Origin: Halobacteriales archaeon QS_4_69_34
GTDB lineage: Archaea; Halobacteriota; Halobacteria; Halobacteriales; Halococcaceae
Reading direction: 5' to 3'
DNA: 64,000 bases
Assembly: GCA_003021045.1 (NCBI GenBank)
Contig: PXRN01000011.1
Span: 26,754 to 90,753, forward strand
The translations under genes and the position numbers were made by a program. The notes under the pieces are model-generated. The model was not told the origin of the DNA. It saw only the letters and a list, made by a program, of their open reading frames with translations, and made no database searches. Positions within the stretch are counted from its first letter, which is position 1, and every line of letters begins with the position of its first letter. Below are positions 17,255 through 25,471 of this stretch, piece after piece.

Positions 17255-17518
17255 ATGGACCGACGCGCCTTCCTCCGTGCGGGTGCTGGCACGGCGAGTG
17301 TGGCTGCGCTCGCCGGCTGTACCGGGCTCTTCGAGACGCGTTCGGTGTCGACGGGCGTGCCACCGGTCGTCGAGAACCGCCCCGAGGCGGTCTACTATCC
17401 CTCTCACGTCGAGGGCATGGAGGTGTATGGAACGCACCCGCTTCGAAGTGGGACGCTGGACTCGCCCGGGGATGCCGGTAGAGCGGGCGCGTGGAATCGA
17501 AGCGGGTGCCACCGATAG
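17255..17518 (+). pseudogene. 5' stump of an iron-transport-type Tat lipoprotein
   Basis: The first ~60 codons read MDRRAFLRAGAGTASVAALAG then CTGLFETRSVSTGVPPVVEN, then RPEAVYYPSHVEGMEVYGT. This is a Tat lipoprotein signal followed by the PP-V-x-x-RP-A-V-YYP-HVEGM block that I associate with haloarchaeal P19-type (DUF7350) iron-transport lipoproteins. Directly after, where GxYxVGLMYSxPHxFW would be expected, the frame becomes unrelated (HPLRSGTLDSPGDAG...) and stops at 17518. The 3' part of the gene is therefore missing, although promoter and signal survive. The bases behind it (to about 17680) contain nothing I recognise. Confidence 0.65.
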
Positions 17519-17733
17519 TCACGTCGATCGTCCCGTCTTCGGTGAGCGACGCCGACTCCTGAACTCACTCCCGAACCTCGATCCAGCCCGTCTTTCCGCT
17601 ACCGATCGTCGCCATCGGACTGAGTTACGCCATAGTTTTCGTTTAGACAAACCGTAGCTCCTCCTGATCGGCATCGATGTCGCGTGAACGGCGACACATC
17701 GAACGCGTGGTCGGTTTCCGCGGCGTCGGTGGT

Positions 17734-17743
17734 GGGTATTAGT
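17734..17743 (+). promoter_or_regulatory. TATA box of nadE
   Basis: GGGTATTAGT, 25-34 bases before the ATG at 17768. Confidence 0.5.
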
Positions 17744-17767
17744 CGGCCGAGCACCTACCGACGGTCG

Positions 17768-18601
17768 ATGTCCGAGCCAGCGGCGGACCACGCGGCGGAC
17801 GCACCGCTCGACCTGACGTTCTCGGCGGCCGAACTCGACGCCCGTCGCGAACGTATCGTGGGGTTCATCGAGGAGGTAGTCGCGGATGCCGGGACCGACG
17901 GCGCGACGCTTGGCCTCTCGGGCGGGATCGACTCGACGCTCACCGCCCACCTCGCGGTCGAAGCGCTCGGGACGGAGGGTCTCCACGGGCTCGTGCTGCC
18001 CAGCGAGGTCAGTAGTGGCGAGAACATGAGCGACGCCGAGCGCGTCGCCGAGGATCTGGGAATCGAGTACGACCTCATCGAGATCGATCCGATCGTACGG
18101 GCCGTCTTCGAGGCCTACCCCGCGGGGGCCGACGACCGGATGGCCGCCGGCAACGTCCGGGTGCGGGCGCGCGCCGTGCTCAACTACTTCGTCGCCAACC
18201 ACGAGAACCGCCTCGTGCTCGGCACCGGCAATCGCAGCGAGGCGCTCGCGGGGTATTTCACCAAGTACGGCGACCAGGCCGTGGACTGCAACCCGATCGG
18301 CAACCTCTACAAACAGCAGGTTCGCCAGCTCGCCGCCCACGTCGGCGTGCCCGAGGCGCTCGTCACGAAGACGCCGAGCGCGGGGATGTGGGTCGGCCAG
18401 ACCGACGAAGCGGAGCTGGAGATGGGCTACGACACCCTCGACGCGATCCTCGCGCTCCACGTCGACGGCCCGCTCTCGGCGGCGGCGACGGCGCGCGCGC
18501 CCGGCGTCGACGGGGCGGCCGTCGAGCGCGTCGCGGAGCTCGTCGCGACGAGCGAGCACAAGCGCCACGTGCCGCCCACGCCCGAATCGCCCGGCGTCTG
18601 A
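17768..18601 (+). CDS. nadE: NAD+ synthetase
   Basis: A 277-residue ammonia-dependent NAD+ synthetase that converts deamido-NAD+ to NAD+ with ATP and ammonia in the cytoplasm. The ATP-pyrophosphatase P-loop LGLSGGIDSTLTAHLAVEAL is at ~55-75, followed by the conserved LPSEVSSGENMSDAE, GNVRVRARAVLNYFVAN, LVLGTGNRSEALAGYFTKYGD and TKTPSAGMWVGQTDE blocks. No glutaminase domain is attached and length is normal for the NH3-dependent form. The ATG at 17768 fits the TATA spacing; the in-frame extension to 17684 would include the promoter. It is convergent with the enoyl-CoA hydratase gene. Confidence 0.95.
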   Translation: MSEPAADHAADAPLDLTFSAAELDARRERIVGFIEEVVADAGTDGATLGLSGGIDSTLTAHLAVEALGTEGLHGLVLPSEVSSGENMSDAERVAEDLGIEYDLIEIDPIVRAVFEAYPAGADDRMAAGNVRVRARAVLNYFVANHENRLVLGTGNRSEALAGYFTKYGDQAVDCNPIGNLYKQQVRQLAAHVGVPEALVTKTPSAGMWVGQTDEAELEMGYDTLDAILALHVDGPLSAAATARAPGVDGAAVERVAELVATSEHKRHVPPTPESPGV

Positions 18602-18653
18602 CCGACGACCCCGAGCCGGGATCGGGCCCTCGGCCCGCGGCCGACCGGCACCG

Positions 18654-19340
18654 TTACCCCGGCCCCACGTCGGCCGCCGCGACGAGGTCGGCGAACGCCG
18701 TCGCCTCGCGACGATCCGCGACCGTACGCGGGGCGTCGTCGCGCAGGCGCTCTTTGAGGGTCCGGAGTGCGGCCGGATCGTTGGCCGCGAGCTCGTCGGC
18801 CACGGTCGCGGGCTCCTCGAGTATTCGTGAGACCAGTCCGATCCGCAGGGCTGCCTCGCTGTCGAGGACCCGCCCCGAGAGCGCGAGATCGAGCGCGTCG
18901 CCGAGTCCGAGTATTCGGGGCAGGCGGCGGGTGCCACCCCACGCACCGAACAGGCCGAATTCGACGCCGGGCTCGGCGAAAGTCGCCCGCGGAGTCCCGA
19001 TTCGGAGATCGCAGGCGAGCGCGATCTCGACCCCGCCGCCGCGGGCGGCCCCGTCGATCTCGGCGACCACGACGCTTTCCGAATCCTCGATGGCGTTGCC
19101 GACGCGTTGGCCGCGACCGGCGAACGCTTCGGCACTCTCGCGGTCGAGATCGGCGACGTCGTCGAGATCCGCGCCGGCACAGAACGCCGAGCCCGCGCCG
19201 CGGAGGCGCAGGATAGGGGCTTCGGCCGTGGTGATCGCGCGTTCGAGCCGGTCGAGTGCGTCCGGGGTGAGCGCGTTGCGGCGCTCGGGGCGGTCGAGGG
19301 TCACGACCCTGACGCCCGCCTCGTCGGTGACGCCGATCAT
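18654..19340 (-). CDS. Enoyl-CoA hydratase/isomerase family protein
   Basis: A 228-residue crotonase-fold protein. Conserved features are LDRPERRNALTPDALDRL near the N-terminus, the oxyanion-hole segments LRGAGSAFCAGADLDDV and EIDGAARGGGVEIALACDLR, and the catalytic-Glu region ATFAEPGVEFGLFGAWGGTRRL. It is slightly short for the family (usually about 250-260), with a compact C-terminus. The ATG at 19340 is chosen because the first strand (VRVVTLDRPE) follows at the usual distance; the upstream extension is Arg/Pro-rich. Exact CoA substrate unknown. It is divergent from the DUF7114-like gene, with about 60 bases between. Confidence 0.88.
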   Translation of the reverse strand: MIGVTDEAGVRVVTLDRPERRNALTPDALDRLERAITTAEAPILRLRGAGSAFCAGADLDDVADLDRESAEAFAGRGQRVGNAIEDSESVVVAEIDGAARGGGVEIALACDLRIGTPRATFAEPGVEFGLFGAWGGTRRLPRILGLGDALDLALSGRVLDSEAALRIGLVSRILEEPATVADELAANDPAALRTLKERLRDDAPRTVADRREATAFADLVAAADVGPG

Positions 19341-19399
19341 GGTCACCGAAACGGGCGGTTTCCAAAGGCCTTTGCCCTCTCCGACCCTCCTCTCGGGCG

Positions 19400-20233
19400 A
19401 TGGAGACCGTCCTCCGGGTCCGGCGGGCCGTGCGGGCGGCCGTCCGGGACGTCGAGCCCGAGCGATTCCGGAGCGCCGTCCACGACGCGCTCGACGACGG
19501 TCCGGTGGCCCCGGGACTGTTGACGGTGCGCTGTGCCCGTGCCGTCGCATCCGACTTGGCAGTCGAGAGCGTCGCCGAGCGCGCGGCGGGCGTCCAGCTC
19601 GTCTACGAGGGCCTCCGGCTGACGCGGACGCTCGCCCGCGAGGAGCCGTGGGCGAGCAACGGGACGGTCGACGGCAGCGACGACGCGACGGTCGAGGGGG
19701 TGGCAGCCGACGGTGCGGCACTCGACGGTGCAGCGTCCGGCGCGACGGGGGGCGACGGGACGGGGGCCGGCGGGGCAGCCGATGGACCGGCGCACACCGG
19801 GACGATCACGGGGGCCGACAGGAGGATCGACCGCGAGACGGCCGACGTCGCGGTGCTCGTGGCCGACGTGCTCGTCGCACGCGGCTTCTCGGTGCTCGCC
19901 CGGACCGCGGCCGCCGGGCGGGCCGTCGAGACCGTCCGGGCGTTCGGCCGCGACCGGACGCTCGCTCGATCGGTCGCGGACCCCGGGCCGCTCGATGGCA
20001 GTCTCGAAGCCGACGTGTTCGTGCTCGCGGCCGTCGCCGGGACGAGTGCCGCCGGCGGGGACGCGCCGGACGCGCTCCGCGAGTACGTCGCCGACCTCGG
20101 CCGGTCGTACGCCGGCGAGCGGCCGGCCGCCGAGGACCTATTCACGGCCGACGTCGAGACGTCGCTCGAATCGCTCTCGCCTTCGCGTGCCGGGGCGGTC
20201 GGCGGGAGCGTCTGCCCCCCTGCCGACCGGTGA
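19400..20233 (+). CDS. DUF7114-like protein resembling a polyprenyl-synthetase helical fold
   Basis: A 277-residue acidic, mostly helical protein: METVLRVRRAVRAAVRDVEP..., VAERAAGVQLVYEGLRLTRTLAREEPW, then after a Gly/Ala/Asp-rich insert TADVAVLVADVLVARGFSVLARTAAAGRAVETVRAFGRDRT. The arrangement of helices recalls isoprenyl diphosphate synthases, but the DDxxD metal motifs are absent, so catalysis is unlikely. I associate it with the haloarchaeal DUF7114 family. The low-complexity insert (~85-135, Gly/Ala/Asp) probably loops out. No operon partner is visible. Confidence 0.65.
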   Translation: METVLRVRRAVRAAVRDVEPERFRSAVHDALDDGPVAPGLLTVRCARAVASDLAVESVAERAAGVQLVYEGLRLTRTLAREEPWASNGTVDGSDDATVEGVAADGAALDGAASGATGGDGTGAGGAADGPAHTGTITGADRRIDRETADVAVLVADVLVARGFSVLARTAAAGRAVETVRAFGRDRTLARSVADPGPLDGSLEADVFVLAAVAGTSAAGGDAPDALREYVADLGRSYAGERPAAEDLFTADVETSLESLSPSRAGAVGGSVCPPADR

Positions 20234-20337
20234 TCGCTCGTGCCTCCGGTTCCGGCCCAGCCTCCGGTCGATCGCAGCGGTCCCGGCGACCGGAACCGAA
20301 ACCGATAAACGGGATTCGGCGGTAGCTCCGGGCGCTC

Positions 20338-20409
20338 GCCTGGGTAGCTTAGCGGTAAAGCGCGTCCTTGGTAAGGACGAGACCCCGGGTTCAAATCCCG
20401 GCCTAGGCT
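20338..20409 (+). tRNA. tRNA-Thr (GGT)
   Basis: A 72-base intronless cloverleaf. The acceptor stem GCCTGGG pairs with CCTAGGC (one G-T pair), followed by a T discriminator. The D-arm holds AGCTTAGCGGTAAAGC. The anticodon stem CGTCC/GGACG encloses loop TTGGTAA with anticodon GGT. The T-stem CCGGG/CCCGG has loop TTCAAAT. CCA is not encoded. A TATA-like GATAAAC lies at about 20304-20310. It reads ACC/ACT threonine codons. Confidence 0.95.
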
Positions 20410-20502
20410 TGTCGAACGGACGTCCTCCTTGAGGAGTGGCTGCACGAGCCGTGACGCACCGCGTTCCCGTCCGATCCATCGCCGCCGGCTACCGCCCCGG
20501 CG

Positions 20503-20508
20503 TTTATG
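20503..20508 (+). promoter_or_regulatory. TATA box of the enolase-superfamily gene
   Basis: TTTATG, 25-30 bases before ATG 20533. This decides the start in favour of 20533 over the upstream in-frame ATG at 20506. Confidence 0.55.
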
Positions 20509-20532
20509 GGCAGCGACCGAGAACCACGCCGG

Positions 20533-21702
20533 ATGGCTCCGGAGATCACCCGCATCGAGACTACCGAGTTCGGCTATCCCCTCCCGGACGTCGGCACCGA
20601 CGGGTTCAACCTCGTCTACGAGCCGGGGACGACGACCGAGCGGAAACTGTTCGGCCTCCGGATACATACTGACACTGGAATCGTCGGCGAGTACGTCGGG
20701 GAGAACTCGCCGGCGTTCGCCCAGGTGAACGCCGTTGCGGAGTACCTGCTCGGGAGGGATCCCCTGAGACGGGAGCGCCACTGGAGCGAGCTCCGGCGCG
20801 CGCTGCGGAAGTACGACCAGATGGGGATCGGCCCGCTCGACGTCGCACTGTGGGATCTCGCGGGCAAACACTACGGCGCGCCGATCCACGAGCTCCTGGG
20901 TACGTACCGCGAGCGGCTGCCGGCGTACGCGTCGACCTATCACGCCGACGACAGCGGCGGGCTGGACTCGCCGGCGGCGTACGCCGACTTCGCCGCGGCG
21001 TGTCTGGAGATGGGCTATCCGGGGTTCAAGATCCACGGCTGGGGCGGCAGCGACGAGCGACGCGACGTCGACCGCGAGGTCGCAACCGTCCACGCGGTCG
21101 GCGAGCGGGTCGGCAGCGAGATGGACCTGATGGCCGATCCGGCCTGCGAACTCGAGACGTTCGCCGACGCGCTCGAAGTGGGCCGGGCCTGCGACGAACA
21201 GGACTTCCTCTGGTACGAGGATCCCTACCGCGACGGCGGCATCAGCCAGCACGCCCACCGGACGCTCCGCGAGCGCCTCGACACGCCGTTGCTCCAGGCC
21301 GAACACGTTCGCCGGCTCGAACCCCACACCGATTTCATCGCGAGCGAGGCGACCGACTTCGTCCGGGCCGACCCAATTTACGACGGCGGGATCACCGGCG
21401 CGATGAAGGTCGCCCGCGTCGCCGAAGGGTTCGGGCTCGACGTCGAGTTCCACGCCCCGGGGCCCGCACAGCGCCACTGCATCGCCGCGACGCGCAACGC
21501 CAACTACTACGAACTCGCGCTGGTCCACCCCGACTGCGAGAACACCGCGCCGCCCGTCTATCGGGGCACGTACACGGACACACTCGAGGAGGCGATCGAC
21601 GACGACGGCACCGTCCCCGTTCCCGACGGACCGGGGCTGGGCGTCGAGTACGACTGGGCGTACATCGAGGCGAACGAGACGGGCTCTCGAACGTACGAGT
21701 GA
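20533..21702 (+). CDS. Enolase superfamily enzyme (mandelate racemase/muconate lactonizing subgroup)
   Basis: A 389-residue protein with the N-terminal capping domain (ITRIETTEFGYPLPD...) and a C-terminal barrel. Key barrel residues are visible: PGFKIHGWGG (a K-x-H at the second-strand position rather than K-x-K), MDLMADPACE (first metal Asp), FLWYEDPYRDGG (second metal Glu), LLQAEHVRRLEP (third metal Glu), RADPIYDGGITGAMK and VEFHAPGPAQRHC (catalytic His position). This points to acid-sugar dehydratase or racemase chemistry, but substrate cannot be read. It follows tRNA-Thr in the same direction, with its own promoter. Confidence 0.88.
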   Translation: MAPEITRIETTEFGYPLPDVGTDGFNLVYEPGTTTERKLFGLRIHTDTGIVGEYVGENSPAFAQVNAVAEYLLGRDPLRRERHWSELRRALRKYDQMGIGPLDVALWDLAGKHYGAPIHELLGTYRERLPAYASTYHADDSGGLDSPAAYADFAAACLEMGYPGFKIHGWGGSDERRDVDREVATVHAVGERVGSEMDLMADPACELETFADALEVGRACDEQDFLWYEDPYRDGGISQHAHRTLRERLDTPLLQAEHVRRLEPHTDFIASEATDFVRADPIYDGGITGAMKVARVAEGFGLDVEFHAPGPAQRHCIAATRNANYYELALVHPDCENTAPPVYRGTYTDTLEEAIDDDGTVPVPDGPGLGVEYDWAYIEANETGSRTYE

Positions 21703-21794
21703 TCGGGTCCCCGCTGTCGGGCGATCTCGCCGCCACCACGTCGCCGGCGCGGCGAGGGGGACTCGACGGGGCACTCCCGTACTCCTCGGTCGGG

Positions 21795-21986
21795 AGGCCT
21801 CGCCGGTCTCCTCGAACACCTCGATGAGGCGCCCGATGCGATCGCCGGTCCCGTTGACGTGCTCCTCGAAGAACGCTCGGATGTCCCCGTCGACGGTCCG
21901 TTCGGCACTCCACTCGTCGGCCGCGGTGGGCCCGTGCTCGGCTCCCGCGTCGCCATCGGATACGTCCGACCGGCGGATGAAAGCGG
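21795..21986 (-). pseudogene. Gene remnant behind the alpha/beta hydrolase
   Basis: One minus-strand frame reads FIRRSDVSDGDAGAEHGPTA, ADEWSAERTVDGDIRAFFEE and HVNGTGDRIGRLIEVFEETG, with the acidic, helix-forming character of a real haloarchaeal protein. It begins just after the hydrolase stop, has no convincing start codon, and passes into Arg/Pro-rich sequence at SRPRSTG without a stop. I read it as a fragment of a decayed gene. No family is recognised. Confidence 0.4.
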
Positions 21987-21996
21987 TCGATTGGCG

Positions 21997-22833
21997 CTAC
22001 CCGAGGAACGTCCGGAGGAGGCGAACGACGGCCGCTGGGTCCTCACGGGGCGGCCAGTGGGCGCAGTCATCGAGCACGGCCAGCCGTCCGTCCGGGAGGC
22101 GCTCGGCCGCCCGCTCGGCCCACGCGAGGGGCACCACCTCGTCCTGAGCACCGTGGATCAGAAGCGTCGGCACGTCGACGCCGCCCAGCCGGGGAGTGAA
22201 GTCGGTGCGGTAGCCCGTCCGGGTGATCTCGTGGGCGCGAAAGCTCCGGAACGCGACGCCGGCGTTCGGACGTTTGGCGTACTCCCACACGCGGTCGATC
22301 GCCTCGGACGAGAGCCCCTCCACGTCGGCGACGATACCGCCGAGGCTCGCCTTCGTCAGCCTCCGGGAGCGAGCGAACAGCGCGATGGCGAGCCGGTTGG
22401 GTAGTTGGACGCGCGCGAGCAGCCACGAGAGCCGGCCGTTGGGGAGCTCCCGGCCCAGCCCGAAGCTGTCGATGAGCGCGAGCCGGCGGAGCGAAACGTC
22501 CGAATCGAGCGCCAGTCCGAGCCCGACCGCGCCGCCCAGCGAGAGCCCGGCGACCGCCGGCTCCGCGAGGTCGAGCGCGTCACAGAAGCCCGTCATCGTC
22601 GCCACGTGGCGCTCTACCGTGTAGGCCACGTCGGGCGTGTCGCTGTCGCCGTAGCCCAGCAGATCCGGCGCGATCACGCGGAAGTCCTCGGCCAGCGGAT
22701 CGAGCACCGCTCCCCACGAGACGGGCGCGGCGTCGACGATGCCGCCGTGCAACAGGAGGAGTGGTGGTCCTGCGCCGGCGTCGCGGTAGTGGATGCGGTG
22801 GCCGTCGACGGTGGTCGATCGGTCTGTCGCCAT
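21997..22833 (-). CDS. Alpha/beta hydrolase
   Basis: A 278-residue alpha/beta-hydrolase-fold protein. The oxyanion segment LLLLHGGIVDAA and the DLLGYGDSD strand lead to the nucleophile elbow AGLSLGGAVGLG (G-x-S-x-G, Ser). The catalytic Asp lies in LLIHGAQDEVVPL and the His in DDCAHWPPREDP at the C-terminus, so the triad is complete. No signal peptide, hence cytoplasmic. Such proteins range from esterases to C-C hydrolases, and no specific substrate is indicated. ATG 22833 leads directly into TTVDGHRIHYRDAG, the usual first strand. Confidence 0.9.
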   Translation of the reverse strand: MATDRSTTVDGHRIHYRDAGAGPPLLLLHGGIVDAAPVSWGAVLDPLAEDFRVIAPDLLGYGDSDTPDVAYTVERHVATMTGFCDALDLAEPAVAGLSLGGAVGLGLALDSDVSLRRLALIDSFGLGRELPNGRLSWLLARVQLPNRLAIALFARSRRLTKASLGGIVADVEGLSSEAIDRVWEYAKRPNAGVAFRSFRAHEITRTGYRTDFTPRLGGVDVPTLLIHGAQDEVVPLAWAERAAERLPDGRLAVLDDCAHWPPREDPAAVVRLLRTFLG

Positions 22834-22926
22834 GCCCCCGGTTCGGGGGACGTCCTACATGGATCGTGCGGTCCCGGGTGCCGGACACACTTCTCGGGGC
22901 CGATCCGTTCGTGGCGGATGTGAGCG

Positions 22927-23247
22927 GTGGCTGGAGAGGAGGGAGAGCATGGCATCGAGACGGAACAGGTCGGACCGGAGTACACCAGCCGGCGGTGCTC
23001 GCATGCCGACTGCGGCTTTACCCACGAGGACAACCGCAGCGGCGAGCGCTTCGAGTGCTGCAAGTGCGGCTACACGGTGAACGCGGACTACGACGCCAGC
23101 AAGAACGTCGCCCTCCGGTACGCCCGGAAGCGCCGGCACAGACTGCGTTCCTCGCCCAAGACGGGGAGCGCAGACACACCCGTAGATGTGCGTCTAAATA
23201 GTGGGACGCTGAACGGTTCCGGTTTCTCGGCGGCTGCCGGGGACTGA
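22927..23247 (+). pseudogene. TnpB (IS200/IS605 family) C-terminal remnant
   Basis: About 105 codons encode only the C-terminal end of a TnpB/OrfB protein: [19 protein letters not shown], then the zinc ribbon [20 protein letters not shown] plus [18 protein letters not shown], then VALRYARKR and a tail containing [12 protein letters not shown]. The four Cys and the NADYDASKN block (holding the last RuvC Asp) identify the family. The first ~300 residues, including the other RuvC acidic residues, are gone, so it cannot act as a nuclease. The right-end hairpin that follows fits a decayed insertion sequence. Confidence 0.85.
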
Positions 23248-23268
23248 GAGCCGGGGGTCCAGATCGAA

Positions 23269-23312
23269 ACCCTCCCCGCAAGACCGAGCCGCGGTTTGGC
23301 GAGGGATAGGGT
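23269..23312. repeat. Imperfect hairpin after tnpB remnant, probable insertion-sequence right end
   Basis: ACCCTCCCCGC at 23269-23279 can fold against GCGAGGGATAGGGT at 23299-23312 with two small bulges. Subterminal hairpins behind tnpB are the recognition sites of IS200/IS605 elements, and guide RNAs of TnpB extend into this region. It also lies just past the stop of the convergent ABC permease gene, so a terminator role is the alternative. Confidence 0.45.
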
Positions 23313-23320
23313 AGAGTCAT

Positions 23321-25471
23321 TCATTCATAACGGAGCGCGTCGATGGGATCGGTGCGCGCTGCCCGCCACGCCGGGTAGATGCCCGCGAGCACGCCGACGG
23401 CGATCCCGACGGCGGCCGCGCCGACGAACAGGAGCGGATCGAGCACGAGCGGGAGCTCGACGTAGGCCGTGAGCGCGGCGGCCCCGATCGCGCCGACGAT
23501 CGCCCCGAGCACCGCGCCGATCACCCCCAGCACGACCGCCTCGGCGACGAACAGCTGGAGGACGTCCCGGCGGCGCGCGCCGGTCGCCTTCATAATGCCG
23601 ATCTCGCGGGTGCGCTCGGTGACGGAGACGAGCATCACGTTGGCGATCCCGATCGAGCCGACGAGCAGCGAGACGCCCGCGATGCCGACGACGAAGTCCG
23701 TGAACGTCCCGAGGAGCTCCCGGAGCTGGTCGAGGAGCTCCTCGTTGGTCCGGACGTTGAAGACGTAGGCGTCGGGCTTGAGGGCCCGCGCATCGGAGTC
23801 GTTCTCAAGGTAGGACTCCACCCGCTCGCTCGCGGGCTCGACGGCCTCGAAGCCGGTCGCGGTCACCGTCAGCAGGGGATAGACCCGCTGGCGACCCTCG
23901 CCCGGGACCGTCGTGGTCGTGTCGTAGAAGGGGTCGGTCGGCACGTAGAACTGGGGTGCACCGCCGAACCCGCCGAACGGCCCCGAGACCTCTCCGACGA
24001 TCCCGACGACGCGCGCCCTGACGCGCCGCCCGTCGTCGAACTCGATGCGGAGGGTGTCGCCGACCGACGCGTTCGTGCCGTTGGCGTCGCCGGCATCGTC
24101 GGTGCCGTCGATGGTCGCGGCCCCGTTCGACCGGACGGGCTCCGGCTCGCCCCCGGGGCCGTTCTCGGGCGGCGACCCGTTCGCCGCGGCCGTCGTGGTC
24201 CCCACGAGCCTCGCAGTCACGTCGCGCGTCGCGTCACGTGTGGCGTTCGCGTCGCGCGTCGTGGCGCGACCGCCCGGACGGTTCGTGGCGTTGATCGGTT
24301 CCATCGGCCCTCCCGGCTCGATCGGGGCGTCGTTCGCCGCCGTGCCGTCCCGTCCTGACGATCCGCCCGCCGAACCGTCTCGCCGATCGCTTCCCGGGAT
24401 GGCTTCGGTGCTGTCACCCTCGCTGTCGCCACCCGAGCCCCCTGCCTCGCCAACCCAGACGCCGCCCGCGTCGCTCGCAGCGTTCCGGAGGCCGTGAGCC
24501 AGCAGTGCACGGGGATCGTCGAGCAGGGTCTTGACGAGCCCGCCGCGCGAGGCGTTCCCGACGGCGACCTCACGACCGACGCCGCCCGCGGGAACGGTTT
24601 CGTTTCCGCGATCGACGGTCGTCCCGTCGTCGAATGTGACCGTCCCGTCGTCGATCGTCACGCTCCGGTTCCCGACCACGACGGACGGTTCGCCGCCAGT
24701 GGTCCCGCTACCGGCTGCGGTCGCGTTTCCGCCGGCCGTGGCGTTTCGAAAGTCTCCGATCGAAACCGTCCGGTCGTCGATCGATAGGTTCCGGCCATCG
24801 ACCGTGGCGTTCCGGACGTTCTCGGCCGAGACGGTCCGACCGTCGACGGTGACGTTCGTTTCGCCCGTGAGGTTCCGAAGGTCGCTCGCCGAGAGATTCT
24901 CGTTCGCCGAGGAAGCGTTGCCGATGGCGGCCGAGGCGTTCCGGATCGCGCCCGCGGAGACGTTTCGTTCGCCGATCGTGACGGTCCCGTTGCCGGCGAA
25001 CAGCGCCGCTGCCGCCCGGTTGAGTACGACCTCGCGTGCACCCGACTCGTAGGTCCGCCCCTCGGTGAAGTCCTCGCTCTCGAAGAAGCCGGGCGGGACG
25101 GCGACGAGTTCGTCCCAGCCGATGGTGTCGCCTCCGCGCGTGAGGCTCGCGGTCTCGACGGTCCCCCGTGGAAGCGCCCGCGCGACGCCAGCAGTCGCGT
25201 CGATCGCCGCGACGTCGCTGGCGGTGATGACGGGCTGTGCGCCGGCTCCCGGCTCGCTGCCGGCACCCTCCGGCCCCGCCCACGCGAACGCGACGGGCTC
25301 TCGCCCGCCGGCGACATCGCCGATGATGTCTGCTTGGAGACTCGTCCCGAGGGTAACGAAGACGATCACGGTGGCGACGCCGATGACGATCCCGAGGACG
25401 GTGAGCGCCGACCGGAGCCGGTGGTCCCCGATCGACCGCCAACTCATCCACAGCGACGTGCGGACGTCCAC
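23321..25471 (-). CDS. MacB-like ABC transporter permease with sequon-rich extracytoplasmic domain
   Basis: A 716-residue permease. Residues ~1-20 are cytoplasmic and ~22-45 the first helix (ALTVLGIVIGVATVIVFVTLG). A very long outside domain follows (~46-590), then three C-terminal helices in an FtsX domain (VGIAGVSLLVGSIGIANVMLVSVTERTREIG, then AEAVVLGVIGAVLGAIVGAIG and DPLLFVGAAAVGIAVGVLAGIYPAWRAA). Residues ~161-308 are built of short degenerate repeats such as VRNATVDGRNLSIDDRTVS with 14 N-x-S/T sequons, and more follow, suggesting heavy N-glycosylation. The GTG start at 25471 abuts the stop codon of the ATPase gene, so the two are co-translated. Likely an exporter of peptides, lipids or drugs. 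Confidence 0.88.
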   Translation of the reverse strand: MDVRTSLWMSWRSIGDHRLRSALTVLGIVIGVATVIVFVTLGTSLQADIIGDVAGGREPVAFAWAGPEGAGSEPGAGAQPVITASDVAAIDATAGVARALPRGTVETASLTRGGDTIGWDELVAVPPGFFESEDFTEGRTYESGAREVVLNRAAAALFAGNGTVTIGERNVSAGAIRNASAAIGNASSANENLSASDLRNLTGETNVTVDGRTVSAENVRNATVDGRNLSIDDRTVSIGDFRNATAGGNATAAGSGTTGGEPSVVVGNRSVTIDDGTVTFDDGTTVDRGNETVPAGGVGREVAVGNASRGGLVKTLLDDPRALLAHGLRNAASDAGGVWVGEAGGSGGDSEGDSTEAIPGSDRRDGSAGGSSGRDGTAANDAPIEPGGPMEPINATNRPGGRATTRDANATRDATRDVTARLVGTTTAAANGSPPENGPGGEPEPVRSNGAATIDGTDDAGDANGTNASVGDTLRIEFDDGRRVRARVVGIVGEVSGPFGGFGGAPQFYVPTDPFYDTTTTVPGEGRQRVYPLLTVTATGFEAVEPASERVESYLENDSDARALKPDAYVFNVRTNEELLDQLRELLGTFTDFVVGIAGVSLLVGSIGIANVMLVSVTERTREIGIMKATGARRRDVLQLFVAEAVVLGVIGAVLGAIVGAIGAAALTAYVELPLVLDPLLFVGAAAVGIAVGVLAGIYPAWRAARTDPIDALRYE

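Noticed and set aside
17440..17680. Possible second transposase end behind the lipoprotein stump (RSGTLDSPGD resembles a TnpB tail)
   Set aside because: Similarity is limited to a few residues and no zinc ribbon or hairpin could be found.
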